Assembly (NCBI GenBank): GCA_021777535.1
Contig: JAJYDN010000005.1
Coordinates: 37,176 to 101,175 of the forward strand
Direction: 5' to 3'
Length of the DNA: 64,000 nucleotides
Source: Pseudomonadota bacterium
GTDB lineage: Bacteria; Pseudomonadota; Gammaproteobacteria; Acidiferrobacterales; Acidiferrobacteraceae
The notes under the pieces were generated by a model. That model saw only the letters and a list, made by a program, of their open reading frames with translations. It had not been told where the DNA came from and ran no database searches. A program made the translations under genes and the position numbers. Below are positions 29,436-39,693 of this stretch, piece after piece (position 1 is the stretch's first letter; every line of letters starts with the position of its first letter).

Positions 29436-29534
29436 GTCCGGGTCTTCTTGCACTCTCCGATAAGCTCCCCATACGCGCGCCCCTGCAGGGCGCTTTTGCA
29501 GCCAAGCATGGAGCAAACGGGCGGCAAGGTCAAA

Positions 29535-30632
29535 TCAGGGCCCGGCAACCGGATCGCCGACGAGAATCTCCTGGCGGGCCTGCATGACGATGCCGTAGCT
29601 CACATGAGCAAAGGTACGGAAGACCATGACGAGACCGATCGGACGCCGCGGAACCTCGAAGCTGCGGCCGGTGACCGGATCACGCAACCGCCGCGCCGGC
29701 GTGTAGATGCGCAGGACATAGCCGCGGCGCATACCGGCTTTGCGGCCGAGATCGAGCGCCAGCATGGCATAGGTACCCAGGTTGGCATGGTTGTGGCCGC
29801 TCGCCACGACGGCACCCTGTATGGGGTGGCGCGGCGCCCGCGGATAGTAATAGGGTATGGGCGGCTGCTGGCGCCAGGGAATCAGACGGTCCCCGGCATG
29901 CACCTCGCGCACGGCGGACACGAGCTCCAGGACGGCGGCCTTGCCCGGACGAATCAGGCGGGCGCGGCCGACATAGAGGACCTCGTAGCCGAGCCTGCGT
30001 CCATGCGCCGTCGCCAGCAGCGGTCCCTTCTGATAGACCTCGTACGTGGCGGCCGGATGCGGCCCCAGGTGCCGGGCGTAAAATTTGCTGAATGGCCCGC
30101 CTATATAGGTATGGCGATGCATGGGCGCCCCGACATAGGCGAGCCGCCGCAAGGCACCGGAGGACAATACGAGCGGCCTGCGCAGGAAAGGTGCGATCGC
30201 ACCCGGGTCGATCGTCGGCACCGGCGCGCGCAGTGCCTGGCTGCGGATCTTCGGATAGAGCACCTCGGTCGGGATACCCCCCGGTGAGGTGCCGGCCTGG
30301 CCCGGTGAGGTGCCGGCCCGGGCCTGAACCGCTGCCTGCGCCGCCGTGGCGGCCGCCGGACCCGTGTTGATGAGCACCGGGTGACCGTGCTGGAAGCGCA
30401 AAACGATTACGTCCCCGGGGTAGATCAGATCGGGATTATGGATCTGCCGGTTGCGATTCCAGATCCCGGGCCACCGCCAGGGATCACGGAAGAAATGGGT
30501 GGCGATACCCCATAACGTATCACCCCGCACGACCACATAACGATGAGACACATGGGTGATCGCCAACCGGTCGGCAAAGACCGATCCGGTGAGCAGGCTC
30601 AACAGCAAAAATCCGAGGCGAGATTTACGCAT
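29535..30632 (-). CDS. LysM peptidoglycan-binding domain protein
   Basis: 365 residues from the ATG at 30632. Signal peptide ([13 protein letters not shown]) then one LysM domain ([19 protein letters not shown] ... [13 protein letters not shown]). A Pro/Ala/Gly linker contains two tandem 21-base repeats (30280-30321, [14 protein letters not shown]). The C-terminal 230 residues match the uncharacterised domain often found with LysM in the lysM-dprA-smg-topA neighbourhood ([22 protein letters not shown]). Periplasmic or cell-wall location is expected. It is divergent from def. Confidence 0.9.
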   Translation of the reverse strand: MRKSRLGFLLLSLLTGSVFADRLAITHVSHRYVVVRGDTLWGIATHFFRDPWRWPGIWNRNRQIHNPDLIYPGDVIVLRFQHGHPVLINTGPAAATAAQAAVQARAGTSPGQAGTSPGGIPTEVLYPKIRSQALRAPVPTIDPGAIAPFLRRPLVLSSGALRRLAYVGAPMHRHTYIGGPFSKFYARHLGPHPAATYEVYQKGPLLATAHGRRLGYEVLYVGRARLIRPGKAAVLELVSAVREVHAGDRLIPWRQQPPIPYYYPRAPRHPIQGAVVASGHNHANLGTYAMLALDLGRKAGMRRGYVLRIYTPARRLRDPVTGRSFEVPRRPIGLVMVFRTFAHVSYGIVMQARQEILVGDPVAGP

Positions 30633-30746
30633 GTCTGGAGTGTAGAAGCAGACAGCGCTCTCGTCCACCTCGGGGGGCGCGAGGCGCCCCCGGCGGCCGC
30701 CCGGTGGGCCCCGTGCGTGACCGGATGCAGGCGGGCGATTTGGGCG

Positions 30747-30752
30747 TATAAT
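30747..30752 (+). promoter_or_regulatory. Perfect -10 hexamer (TATAAT) 6 bases before def
   Basis: TATAAT ends 6 bases before the def ATG, and no Shine-Dalgarno sequence fits between. If used, transcription would begin at or next to the start codon. No good -35 box is seen. Confidence 0.4.
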
Positions 30753-30758
30753 GCGGCC

Positions 30759-31262
30759 ATGACAGTGCGCTCCATTCTTCATTACCCCGATCCGCGGCTG
30801 CGCAAAAAGGCGCAGCCGGTCGCGGTGGTGAACGACGACATCCGCGCCCTCGTCGACGACATGGCCGAGACCATGTATCAGGCACCGGGGATCGGGCTTG
30901 CCGCCATTCAGATCGACGTGCCAAAGCGCGTGGTGGTGATCGACTGTTCGACGCAGCGCAGCGACCTCAAGGTTTTCATCAATCCCGTAATCACCCGGCG
31001 TGAAGGGACCTATGGCATCGAGGAAGGCTGCCTGTCGGTACCGGGCATATTCGAGGAAGTGGAGCGCGCCCACACCATCGAAGTCCGGGCCCTCGACCGG
31101 GACGGCAAGCCATTTACCCTCGTTGCCCACGATCTGCTGGCGGTGTGCATCCAGCACGAGCTCGATCACCTCGACGGCAAGGTATTCGTGGACTATCTGT
31201 CCCGCCTGAAGCAACAGCGCATCCGCAAGAAGCTGGAAAAGCAGCAACGGCTGGCCATTTGA
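30759..31262 (+). CDS. def: Peptide deformylase
   Basis: 167 residues from the ATG at 30759. The three family motifs are all present: [17 protein letters not shown] and QHELDHLDG (metal ligands Cys, His, His). It removes the N-formyl group from nascent proteins. Partner of fmt, which starts within its stop codon. Confidence 0.97.
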   Translation: MTVRSILHYPDPRLRKKAQPVAVVNDDIRALVDDMAETMYQAPGIGLAAIQIDVPKRVVVIDCSTQRSDLKVFINPVITRREGTYGIEEGCLSVPGIFEEVERAHTIEVRALDRDGKPFTLVAHDLLAVCIQHELDHLDGKVFVDYLSRLKQQRIRKKLEKQQRLAI

Positions 31263-32206
31263 CGGCGCTGCGTGTCGTGTTCGCGGGAACCCCGGAATTC
31301 GCGCGGCCCGCCCTCCTCGAGCTGATCGCCCGCGGTTACCAGGTGATCGCCGCCTTCACGCAGCCCGACCGGCCAGCGGGCCGGGGGCGGCTCATGACCA
31401 AAAGCCCAGTGCGTCTCGCGGCCGAACAGGCCGGCATCCCCGTCTTCACGCCGCCGCGCGGAGCCGACCTCGGGCAGGCCCTGCAAGGGCTCGGGCCGGT
31501 CGACGTGATGGTGGTGGCCGCCTACGGCCTCCTGCTCCCTCCGGAGGTCCTCCGGATGCCGCGCCTGGGGTGCCTCAACATCCATGCGTCTTTGCTGCCC
31601 CGCTGGCGGGGGGCCGCACCCGTAGCGCGCGCCATCGAGGCCGGCGATACCATGACGGGCATCACCATCATGCAAATGGACGAGGGCCTCGATACCGGTC
31701 CCATGGTGGCGGTGGCCACGGTGCCCATCGGACCCGAAGACACCACCGAAAGACTCACGGCCCGGCTGGCGGAGGCGGGCGCGCAGCTCCTGTGCGACAC
31801 CCTGCCGGCATGGGCCGCAGACCATGTGCCGGCCACCCCCCAGCCGGCGGCGGGGCGCTCCTATGCGCGCAAACTCCAGAAGGCCGAAGCACCGCTCGAC
31901 TGGCGGGAATCCGCCACCGTGCTGGAGCGCAGGATCCGCGCCTTCGCGCCGTGGCCGGGCACCACCGCGCAGATCGGCGAAACCGTCGTCAAGGTGACGG
32001 GCGCCCGCGTGGCTGCGGGGGAGGGCGTGCCGGGCCGGATCCTCGCTGTGACCGACGAAGTGGTCGTGGCCACCGGCGCAGGGGCGCTGGCCCTCACCCG
32101 GATCCAGCAACCGGGCAAGCCCGTCCAGCCGGCCGGCATGGTAGCCCGCCGGCTGGACTGGCGGGCGGGCGCCACCTTTGCCGCAGACGCATGCGCCAGG
32201 CCCTGA
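31259..32206 (+). CDS. fmt: Methionyl-tRNA formyltransferase
   Basis: 315 residues from a TTG at 31259 that overlaps the def stop (TTGA). The protein begins [14 protein letters not shown], matching the family start exactly; upstream sequence in this frame belongs to def. [18 protein letters not shown] and the tetrahydrofolate motif follow, with a C-terminal tRNA-binding domain. It overlaps rsmB by 16 bases. Confidence 0.96.
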   Translation: MTALRVVFAGTPEFARPALLELIARGYQVIAAFTQPDRPAGRGRLMTKSPVRLAAEQAGIPVFTPPRGADLGQALQGLGPVDVMVVAAYGLLLPPEVLRMPRLGCLNIHASLLPRWRGAAPVARAIEAGDTMTGITIMQMDEGLDTGPMVAVATVPIGPEDTTERLTARLAEAGAQLLCDTLPAWAADHVPATPQPAAGRSYARKLQKAEAPLDWRESATVLERRIRAFAPWPGTTAQIGETVVKVTGARVAAGEGVPGRILAVTDEVVVATGAGALALTRIQQPGKPVQPAGMVARRLDWRAGATFAADACARP

Positions 32207-33477
32207 TCCTGCGGGCGCGGGCCGCGCACGTGGTCGCCCGGGTCCTCGGCGGGGGCACGCTCGACGAGGCGTTGCGGATCGACGCCGAACGCCACGGCCG
32301 CCACGGCCTGGTCGATGAACTCGCGATCGGTACAGTGCGCGAAGCGCTCGGGCTCGGCGGTCTCATCGACCCCTGGCTCAAGCGACCCCTGAAGGCGCGC
32401 GACGCCGATATCCGGGCGCTCCTTTTGATCGGCCTCTATCAGGCCCGCAACCTCGACACGCCGGCCGAGGTCGCGGTATCTTCGGCGGTCGCGGCGACCG
32501 AGGCGCTGCATAAGGCCTGGGCAAAGGGTCTCGTCAACGCGGTGCTGCGCGCCGCCACCGCCGACCACCGCGTGATCGCAGGCTCCCCGTCCAATCACCC
32601 GGCGTGGCTCACAGAGCGGCTTCGCCGGGCGTGGCCCGATGCGTGGACCGCGATTCTCGCCGCCAACGACAGCCGGCCGCCTCTTTCGCTGCGCACGGCA
32701 GGTCCCCATGCGCGCGAAGGCGTCCTGGCCGCGCTTGCGGCACAGGGCATCGGCGCCCACGCACACCCGCATGTGGGCAGCGCCATCGTGATCCCAGGCG
32801 GCGGTGTCAAGGTGACGGCGCTGCCCGGTTTTGCGCAAGGCACGGTGAGCGTGCAGGACGCGGGCGCGCAACTGGCGGCACCCCTTTTGGACCCGCAACC
32901 GGGAGAGGCGATACTGGACGCCTGCGCGGCACCCGGCGGCAAGACCCTCCATCTGGCCAGCCTCTGTCCGGCCGCCCGCATCACGGCCGTCGACCGGGAT
33001 GCCCGGCGGCTTGCCCGCCTCGAGGAGAACCTGGCCCGCGCGCACCCGTCCGGATCGGTGACGGTCCTCCCGCTCGACCTCGCCGCCGGCACCTTGAGTG
33101 GCCGCTTCGACCGCATCCTGCTGGATGCGCCGTGTTCGGCAAGCGGCGTCATCCGCCGCCACCCTGACATCAAGCTGCTGCGCACGCCCGCCGACATGGC
33201 CGCGCTCACCGCCATGCAGCGCACGCTGCTCGACCGCCTGTGGCAGAACCTGGCGCCCGGTGGCCGGCTCCTCTACGCGACCTGCTCCGTCCTGCCCGAA
33301 GAAAACGAAGAACAGATCGCGGCCTTCCTTGCGCGCACCGCAGACGCGCAGGAAGAGCCAGTCGAGTTGCCGTGGGGCCTGCCGCGCCCGCATGGGTGGC
33401 AGTTGCTCCCCATCCACGAAGATACCGATGGCTTTTACTATGCGCGGCTCAGAAAAGCGCCACCGGAGGCGGCCTGA
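32191..33477 (+). CDS. rsmB: 16S rRNA m5C967 methyltransferase
   Basis: 428 residues. An N-terminal NusB-like RNA-binding domain is followed by a SAM domain with DACAAPGGKTLHLAS, DAPCSASGVIRRHPDIK (catalytic Cys) and YATCSVLPEENEEQ (second Cys). It methylates C967 of 16S rRNA. Third gene of def-fmt-rsmB. Confidence 0.95.
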   Translation: MRQALILRARAAHVVARVLGGGTLDEALRIDAERHGRHGLVDELAIGTVREALGLGGLIDPWLKRPLKARDADIRALLLIGLYQARNLDTPAEVAVSSAVAATEALHKAWAKGLVNAVLRAATADHRVIAGSPSNHPAWLTERLRRAWPDAWTAILAANDSRPPLSLRTAGPHAREGVLAALAAQGIGAHAHPHVGSAIVIPGGGVKVTALPGFAQGTVSVQDAGAQLAAPLLDPQPGEAILDACAAPGGKTLHLASLCPAARITAVDRDARRLARLEENLARAHPSGSVTVLPLDLAAGTLSGRFDRILLDAPCSASGVIRRHPDIKLLRTPADMAALTAMQRTLLDRLWQNLAPGGRLLYATCSVLPEENEEQIAAFLARTADAQEEPVELPWGLPRPHGWQLLPIHEDTDGFYYARLRKAPPEAA

Positions 33478-33526
33478 ACACCGGGCGCACCGCCGCGGCC
33501 TGCGTGCGCAGGACGCACACGCAGTC

Positions 33527-34423
33527 TCAGTAGACGGGGGGGCTGCCAGGGGGGCGGGTCTTGAAGCGCTTGTGGACCCAGAAATACTGCTCCGGATGCA
33601 TGCGCACCCCGGCCTCGATGGCCGCGTTCGTGGCCGTGGCATCGGCAAGCCTGTCGCCGCTCGGAAACCCCGGCAGGGCCGGCCCGAAGGCCACCTGGTA
33701 GCCGCGTCCCCGGGGCCGCTGCCAGACATAGCATGGCACGACGCGTGCGCCCACGGTACGGGCGAGGCGGCCGGCCGCCTCCAGCGTACTGGTCGGCACG
33801 CCGAAGAAGGGGGCGAACACGCTGCCGCGGGTTCCGAAGTCCTGGTCCGGCAGATAATAAAGGACGCGGCCCTCGTGCAGGGCGCGCAAAATGGGCTTGA
33901 TGCCCTCTTCCTGGGCGATCATGGTCGCACCGAAACGGCCTATGGCGGCACGGAAAGCGGCATCAACCACCGGATTGGGCATCCGCCGGTAGACGTTGGC
34001 CATCGGCCGCTCAAGCGACAGGATGACACCGATCTTCATCGACACGAAATGCGGTACGAGCAGGATGACCCGGCCGGCAGCCGCCGCCTCGTCCAGATGA
34101 TGGCGATCGACGAACTGCACCAGCCGCCGCAGCCTGCGGGGGCTCGCCCACCACGAAATCGGCAGATCGAACAAGGCCTGGCCGAGCGCGCGGAAGTGCG
34201 CCTTGGCAAGACGCGTGCGCGCCGGCTCCGACAGCTCCGGAAAGCAAAGCGCGAGGTTCACCTCAACCACGTGCCGGCGGCGCCGGATCAGATGGTAGCC
34301 CAGCGCCCCGATCAGGCGGCCGATGGGCGCAAGCAACGGCAAGGGGAGCATGCTGAGTGCGTGCAAGATGACGAGTCCTGCGCGCGTGGCCGTGGCCTTC
34401 ACCGGACCGGTTCTTTTACTCAT
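33527..34423 (-). CDS. LpxL/HtrB-family acyltransferase homologue with HX4K in place of HX4D/E
   Basis: 298 residues from the ATG at 34423 (MSKRTGPVK), overlapping the previous gene by 8 bases. The fold and length match lauroyl/myristoyl acyltransferases that complete lipid A: N-terminal anchor helix, NLALCFPELS, YYLPDQDFG, APFFGVPTSTL and C-terminal HPEQYFWVHKRFKTRP. However, the catalytic HX4D/E reads His-Phe-Val-Ser-Met-Lys (PHFVSMKIG). A single base change (GAG to AAG) would explain it. It is last of three tandem paralogues. Activity is doubtful or the substrate differs. Confidence 0.88.
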   Translation of the reverse strand: MSKRTGPVKATATRAGLVILHALSMLPLPLLAPIGRLIGALGYHLIRRRRHVVEVNLALCFPELSEPARTRLAKAHFRALGQALFDLPISWWASPRRLRRLVQFVDRHHLDEAAAAGRVILLVPHFVSMKIGVILSLERPMANVYRRMPNPVVDAAFRAAIGRFGATMIAQEEGIKPILRALHEGRVLYYLPDQDFGTRGSVFAPFFGVPTSTLEAAGRLARTVGARVVPCYVWQRPRGRGYQVAFGPALPGFPSGDRLADATATNAAIEAGVRMHPEQYFWVHKRFKTRPPGSPPVY

Positions 34424-35309
34424 AGACGGAGCGGCCTCCCGGCCGGTAACGCTTGAAACGCTTGTAGGTCCATAAATACTGTTCGGGCATGGCGCAGATG
34501 AGCTCCTCGATGGTGGCATTCATCCTGCGCGCATCGGCGTTCGCGTCATCCGTCGGAAAAGGTGCGAGCGGCGGCCGCAGGACCAGCTCGAACCCGCGGC
34601 CATCGCGGCGCCTGCACGTAAAGCTCGGCAGCACGACCGCGTCGGTCAGTCGCGCAAGGCGCGAGAGCGCCGTCAAGGTCGGCGTCGGTACCCCGAAAAA
34701 AGGCGCCACGGCCGCGTCGGCCGTGCCGGGATCGAGATCCGGCAGATAATAGAAGGCACGTCCGGCCCGGATCGCACGCACGATCTGGCGAAGCGGCGCC
34801 TCGGCAGGCCAGAGCGTGGAACCGAACCGCTCCCGCCGGCGGAAGAGGAGTTCGACGGCCGCCCACTTGGGACGCCTGTACATGCTCATGAAGTGCCCTT
34901 CCAGGGCGATGCGCATGCCGCCCACATCGAGCGCGAGGAAGTGCGGCACCAGAAAGATGACCGGCCGGCCGGCCGCGGTCGCCGCCTGGAGATGTTCCCC
35001 CCCTGTGAGATGCACAAACGTCTTGATCTCCGCAGGACTCGCCCACCAGACCCGGGCGACGGCAAACAGGGCCTCGCCCATCAAACGAAAATTGGCCCGC
35101 ACCAGGCGGCGGCGCTCGCGCGCGCTGCGCCCGGGAAAACACAGCCCCACGTTGATGAGCGCCACCCGGCGGGCACGCGGGGAGAGCCCATAGGCGAGCG
35201 TGCCGAGGAAACTGCCCAGCCGCCGCGAAAGCGGCCAGGGCAAGCGCCCCAGGGAGTGCACCGTGCCCACCAGCAGGCGCGCAGACCAGGACGACCGTTC
35301 AGCCCGCAT
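34416..35309 (-). CDS. LpxL/HtrB-family lipid A acyltransferase (second of three)
   Basis: 297 residues. It keeps the catalytic HX4D (PHFLALDVG), with NVGLCFPGRS, YYLPDLDPG, APFFGVPTPTLTAL and a C-terminal MPEQYLWTYKRFKRY. It adds a secondary acyl chain to Kdo2-lipid A precursors at the inner membrane; chain and position cannot be told from sequence. It overlaps both neighbours. Confidence 0.92.
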   Translation of the reverse strand: MRAERSSWSARLLVGTVHSLGRLPWPLSRRLGSFLGTLAYGLSPRARRVALINVGLCFPGRSARERRRLVRANFRLMGEALFAVARVWWASPAEIKTFVHLTGGEHLQAATAAGRPVIFLVPHFLALDVGGMRIALEGHFMSMYRRPKWAAVELLFRRRERFGSTLWPAEAPLRQIVRAIRAGRAFYYLPDLDPGTADAAVAPFFGVPTPTLTALSRLARLTDAVVLPSFTCRRRDGRGFELVLRPPLAPFPTDDANADARRMNATIEELICAMPEQYLWTYKRFKRYRPGGRSVYE

Positions 35310-36240
35310 ACGGGGACTCTGTGCCGGCCTGGGTCTTGAAGCGCTTCATGGTCCACATATATTGGGCGGGCATGCGCGCCACCGCCCGCTCGAACGCCTC
35401 ATTCATCAGCCGCGCATCCTCTACCGGGTCACCCGTCGGGATCGCGCCAATGGGGGGCTCGAGCCACATGATGCAACGGCCGCTTGGCAGCAGTTGCGCA
35501 AAGCAGGGCATGACCACGGCGCCCGTAGCGCTCGCCAGGCGGCCCGCGGTAGGCAAGGTCGCCGCGGGCACGCCGAAAAACGGCGCATACACGGAATCCC
35601 GCGGACCCAGGTCTTCGTCGGCCACATAGGAGGCGCCAAACCCCGCGCGCAGCGCCCGGATGAGCGGACGCAGACCCCCTGCGCGATCAAACACGCGCCC
35701 CCCGAAACGTTCGCGCCCCCGCGTCATCGCCCAGTCGAGAACCGGATTCTTCAAGGCCTTCATGAAGCCCACATACGGGAAATGGCGCGACAGCAGGACA
35801 CCGCTTTCCAGGCCCACGAAATGGCCATGGAGAACCAGAACGGGACGCCCTTGCGCGTGGGCCGCCGCGTAATGTTCGAGACCCTCGATCGTGACCCAGC
35901 GGTCGAGCACGGCCTCGCGGGCCCACCATACCGCCGCCGTGAAAAACAGGCCTTGCGCGGCGCATGCGCAGTATTCGCGGATGATGGCGTCACGCTCCGC
36001 GGCGCTCCACTGCGGGAAACAGAGCTTCAGGTTGACGTCGGCGATGGCGCGGCGTTTCGGATTCATCCGGTAATAGAGCCCGCCCAGCCAGCCGCTCAAG
36101 CGCACCCGCACACTCCAGGGCAGCCACAGGCTCGCGCGCCCGCAGGCCAGTCCCACCCATGTCAGCCAGTAGCGGGGGGCCAGCATCGCCGCAGAAAAAG
36201 GCACGCGATGCGTACCCTGGAGATCAGCCGCTTTCCTCAT
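35299..36240 (-). CDS. LpxL/HtrB-family lipid A acyltransferase (first of three)
   Basis: 313 residues from the ATG at 36240 (an ATG at 36186 is possible). Catalytic HX4E is intact (HGHFVGLES). DVNLKLCFPQWS, YVADEDLG, APFFGVPAATL and MPAQYMWTMKRFKT follow the family order. This paralogue is the most LpxL-like in its N terminus. It starts the tandem cluster and follows ttcA by about 60 bases. Confidence 0.92.
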   Translation of the reverse strand: MRKAADLQGTHRVPFSAAMLAPRYWLTWVGLACGRASLWLPWSVRVRLSGWLGGLYYRMNPKRRAIADVNLKLCFPQWSAAERDAIIREYCACAAQGLFFTAAVWWAREAVLDRWVTIEGLEHYAAAHAQGRPVLVLHGHFVGLESGVLLSRHFPYVGFMKALKNPVLDWAMTRGRERFGGRVFDRAGGLRPLIRALRAGFGASYVADEDLGPRDSVYAPFFGVPAATLPTAGRLASATGAVVMPCFAQLLPSGRCIMWLEPPIGAIPTGDPVEDARLMNEAFERAVARMPAQYMWTMKRFKTQAGTESPYAG

Positions 36241-36301
36241 GGCGCGGCATTGTGCCAGAAGCGCCTGTCCGGGGCACGAAGCGGCTGCGTGCGGCCGTCG
36301 T

Positions 36302-37039
36302 TCAAGGGGCGGCCGCCGGGGATTCGCCCATGAGGGGACGCATCGCCTGGAGAAGGCTCGGGAAGAGACCTTTATGATGGCGCTCTTCGGCACCGAGCAG
36401 CGCCTTCATGCGCGCGCGCTCGGTCGGCTGGCGAAAGCAGGCGGGACAATTGTCTGCGATCACCGGCAACGCCGCGCGCTGCGCAAAATCGGCCAGCGCG
36501 CGCTCGCGCACATAGGCAAAGGGGCGGATGACGCGCAGATCGCCCGCGTCTACACGGTAGTGGGCGCGCATCGTGTGCAGGCGGCCGCCGTGGAAGGCGC
36601 TCATGAGAAAGGTTTCAGCCAGATCGTCGAGATGATGGGCGAGCGCAAGCACCGTGTAACCCTGCTCGCGCGCCAGGCGGTAGAGCGTGCCGCGGCGCAT
36701 GCGCGAACAGAAACTGCAGAAAGAGGCGTTGCCCATATGCGCCTGGGCCCGCTCGGCAATCGCCTGGCGCTCAAAGAAATAGGGAACGCCAAGCGCCGCA
36801 AAATAGTCGATGAGGGGCGAGGGGTCGAAGCCCTCGATCCCCGGGTCCACGGTGGCGACGCCAAGTGCGAAGGCCACCGGGGCCTTGGCCTGCAGGTGGC
36901 GCAGCACATGAAAGAGACTGAGACTGTCCTTCCCGCCGGACACGCCGATGAGCACACGGTCGCCGGACCGGATCATCCCGTAGTCCAGGATGGCCTGGCC
37001 GGTCGATCGCAACAGGGGTCTGGTAGGGGGCACGCGCAT
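36302..37039 (-). CDS. ttcA: tRNA 2-thiocytidine(32) synthetase TtcA
   Basis: 245 residues from the ATG at 37039. PP-loop VSGGKDSLSLF, Fe-S cysteines in CSFCSRMRRG and CPACF, and HHLDDLAETFLM. It thiolates C32 of certain tRNAs with an iron-sulfur cluster and ATP. Sulfur would come from cysteine desulfurase. It is divergent from metK. Confidence 0.93.
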   Translation of the reverse strand: MRVPPTRPLLRSTGQAILDYGMIRSGDRVLIGVSGGKDSLSLFHVLRHLQAKAPVAFALGVATVDPGIEGFDPSPLIDYFAALGVPYFFERQAIAERAQAHMGNASFCSFCSRMRRGTLYRLAREQGYTVLALAHHLDDLAETFLMSAFHGGRLHTMRAHYRVDAGDLRVIRPFAYVRERALADFAQRAALPVIADNCPACFRQPTERARMKALLGAEERHHKGLFPSLLQAMRPLMGESPAAAP

Positions 37040-37168
37040 TGCGCTATGGTACGGAACCAGTGCGCCGGCCCCAAGCGTTATCTTGGGTTGTTTTGGCCAT
37101 CTGTGATAGTCTGAACGGTTTAGGTGGCAGCCTTGCCACACGTTGGCATCTTGCTCTTGGGAGTTACC

Positions 37169-38356
37169 ATGTCCAAATCCTATCTCTTTACCTCAGAGTC
37201 GGTATCCGAAGGCCACCCGGACAAGATGGCCGACCAGATCTCCGACGGGGTGCTCGACGCCATTCTCGCACAGGATCCGATGGCGCGTGTCGCCTGCGAG
37301 ACCCTGGTCAATACCGGTCTCGTCGTCCTGTCGGGCGAGATCACGACCAAAGCGGTGGTCGATTTCACCGAGGTGGCACGGCAAACCGTGCGCCGCATTG
37401 GCTACCGGGCCGACATGGGGTTCGATGGCGACACGTGCGCGGTCATGGTGGCGATGGACAAACAGTCGCCCGACATCGCGCAGGGCGTCAACGAAGGACA
37501 GGGGCTCGATCTCGAGCAGGGCGCCGGCGACCAGGGCCTCATGTTTGGCTATGCCACCGCCGAAACCGAAAGCCTGATGCCGATGCCGATCACGCTGGCC
37601 CACCACCTGATGCAGCGCCAGGCGGCGGTGCGCCGCTCGGGGCGTCTCGAATGGCTGCGGCCGGACGCCAAGAGCCAGGTGACCATCCGCTACGAAAACG
37701 ACAAGCCGGTGGCCATCGATGCGGTCGTCGTCTCCACCCAGCACGCGCCCGAGGTCTCCTACGAGACCCTGAAGGAAGCGGTCATGGAGGAGATCATCAA
37801 GCCGGCGCTGCCCGCCGCCTTCCTGTCCCGGGACACCAAATACTTCATCAACCCGACCGGCCGCTTCGTTGTCGGCGGCACGGTCGGAGACTGCGGGCTC
37901 ACGGGCCGCAAGATCATCGTCGACACCTACGGCGGCATGGCGCGCCACGGCGGCGGGGCATTCTCCGGCAAGGATCCGTCGAAGGTTGACCGGTCGGCCG
38001 CCTATGCCGGCCGCTATGTCGCCAAGAACGTCGTCGCCGCGGGGCTCGCCGAGCGCTGCGAGATTCAGGTTGCCTACGCGATCGGCATCGCACGGCCGGT
38101 CTCGATCCGCGTCGAGACCTTCGGCACGGGCGTCATCAGCGACGCCGAGATCGCAGGGCTGATAGCCGAGCATTTCGATCTGCGGCCCAAGGCGATCATC
38201 CAGACCCTGGACCTTTTGCGCCCCATCTACAGCGCTACGGCCGCCTACGGCCACTTCGGCCGCAGCGAGCCCGGCTTCCCCTGGGAGCGCACCGACAAGG
38301 CGGATGCCTTGCGCAAGGCCTCCGGCAGCAAAAAGGTCAAGTCGGCGGCAGGTTAA
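37169..38356 (+). CDS. metK: S-adenosylmethionine synthetase
   Basis: 395 residues from the ATG at 37169, with GGGAG 5 bases upstream. [31 protein letters not shown], and [19 protein letters not shown] are the ATP/methionine-binding motifs. First gene of metK-ahcY-metF, the activated methyl cycle. A small stem-loop (GTGGCA/TGCCAC, 37124-37139) lies in the leader. Confidence 0.97.
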   Translation: MSKSYLFTSESVSEGHPDKMADQISDGVLDAILAQDPMARVACETLVNTGLVVLSGEITTKAVVDFTEVARQTVRRIGYRADMGFDGDTCAVMVAMDKQSPDIAQGVNEGQGLDLEQGAGDQGLMFGYATAETESLMPMPITLAHHLMQRQAAVRRSGRLEWLRPDAKSQVTIRYENDKPVAIDAVVVSTQHAPEVSYETLKEAVMEEIIKPALPAAFLSRDTKYFINPTGRFVVGGTVGDCGLTGRKIIVDTYGGMARHGGGAFSGKDPSKVDRSAAYAGRYVAKNVVAAGLAERCEIQVAYAIGIARPVSIRVETFGTGVISDAEIAGLIAEHFDLRPKAIIQTLDLLRPIYSATAAYGHFGRSEPGFPWERTDKADALRKASGSKKVKSAAG

Positions 38357-38372
38357 CGGTAAGGAGATGAAC

Positions 38373-39686
38373 ATGAAGCAGGCAGCGCAGAAGGCGACGG
38401 GAAAGGACTACAGGGTTGCGGACATCGGGCAGGCGGCGTTCGGGCGCGCGGAGATCGCCATCGCCGAGACCGAGATGCCGGGACTCATGGCGCTGCGCGC
38501 CGAATATGCGGGCCGGTATCCCCTGAAGGGCGCCCGTATCGCCGGCAGTCTCCACATGACCATCCAGACCGCCGTGCTCATGGAGACGCTGGTGGCGCTC
38601 GGCGCCGAACTGCGCTGGTCGTCCTGCAACATCTTTTCGACGCAGGATCATGCGGCCGCCGCGATGGCCGCCGCCGGCATCCCGGTGTTCGCGTGGAAGG
38701 GCGAGACGGAAGAGGAGTTCTGGTGGTGTATCGACCAGACCGTCAACGGACCCGACGGCTGGCGTCCCAACATGCTGCTCGATGACGGCGGCGATCTCAC
38801 GGCGGTCATGCATACACGGTTCCCGGCGCTCATGAAGGATGTGCGGGGGCTCTCGGAAGAGACCACGACGGGCGTTCACCGCCTGTACGAGCTCGAGGCA
38901 CAGGGCAAGCTCTTGTGCCCGTCTTTCAACGTGAACGACTCGGTCACCAAATCGAAGTTCGACAACCTCTATGGGTGCCGCGAATCGCTGATCGACGGCA
39001 TCAAGCGGGCCACCGACGTGATGATCGCAGGCAAGATCTGCGTCGTCGCCGGCTACGGTGACGTCGGCAAGGGCTGCGCGCAGGCCTTCCGCGGCATGGG
39101 CGCCACGGTGTGGGTCACCGAGATCGACCCCATCTGTGCGCTGCAGGCCGCCATGGAAGGCTACCGCGTGGTCACGCTCGAGGAGGCCGCCGCGGTGGGC
39201 GACATCTTCGTAACGGCCACCGGCAACGTCCATGTGATCCGGCTGGAGCACATGCTGGCCATGAAGCACGAGGCCATCGTCTGCAATATCGGCCATTTCG
39301 ATTCCGAGATCGACATCGCCTCGCTGCGTGCGTACCCGTGGGAGAACGTCAAACCCCAGGTCGATCACGTCGTGTTCCCCGACGGCCGCAAGATCATCGT
39401 TCTGGCCGAGGGGCGCCTCGTCAATCTGGGCTGTGCGACCGGCCATTCGAGCTTTGTGATGTCGGCATCGTTCACCAATCAGGTGATGGCGCAGATCGAA
39501 CTCTGGGAACATGCGGAGCAGTACGAGCGGCGCGTCTATACGCTGCCAAAGAAGCTCGACGAGAAGGTGGCGCGGCTACATCTCGGCAAGATCGGCGTCC
39601 AGCTGACGCAGCTCACCCCGGAACAGGCCGCGTACATCAATGCGCCCGTCGACGGCCCCTACAAGCCGGCGCATTACCGCTACTGA
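38373..39686 (+). CDS. ahcY: S-adenosylhomocysteine hydrolase
   Basis: 437 residues from the ATG at 38373, preferred over the ATG at 38367 because AAGGAG is then spaced by 6 bases. NAD-binding [24 protein letters not shown], and C-terminal YKPAHYRY are diagnostic. It hydrolyses SAH to homocysteine and adenosine. It is placed 16 bases after metK. Confidence 0.97.
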   Translation: MKQAAQKATGKDYRVADIGQAAFGRAEIAIAETEMPGLMALRAEYAGRYPLKGARIAGSLHMTIQTAVLMETLVALGAELRWSSCNIFSTQDHAAAAMAAAGIPVFAWKGETEEEFWWCIDQTVNGPDGWRPNMLLDDGGDLTAVMHTRFPALMKDVRGLSEETTTGVHRLYELEAQGKLLCPSFNVNDSVTKSKFDNLYGCRESLIDGIKRATDVMIAGKICVVAGYGDVGKGCAQAFRGMGATVWVTEIDPICALQAAMEGYRVVTLEEAAAVGDIFVTATGNVHVIRLEHMLAMKHEAIVCNIGHFDSEIDIASLRAYPWENVKPQVDHVVFPDGRKIIVLAEGRLVNLGCATGHSSFVMSASFTNQVMAQIELWEHAEQYERRVYTLPKKLDEKVARLHLGKIGVQLTQLTPEQAAYINAPVDGPYKPAHYRY

Positions 39687-39693
39687 AAGCCGC

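Noticed and set aside
31861..33729. 622-codon minus-strand frame over fmt and rsmB
   Set aside because: Antisense to two clear genes with full motif sets.
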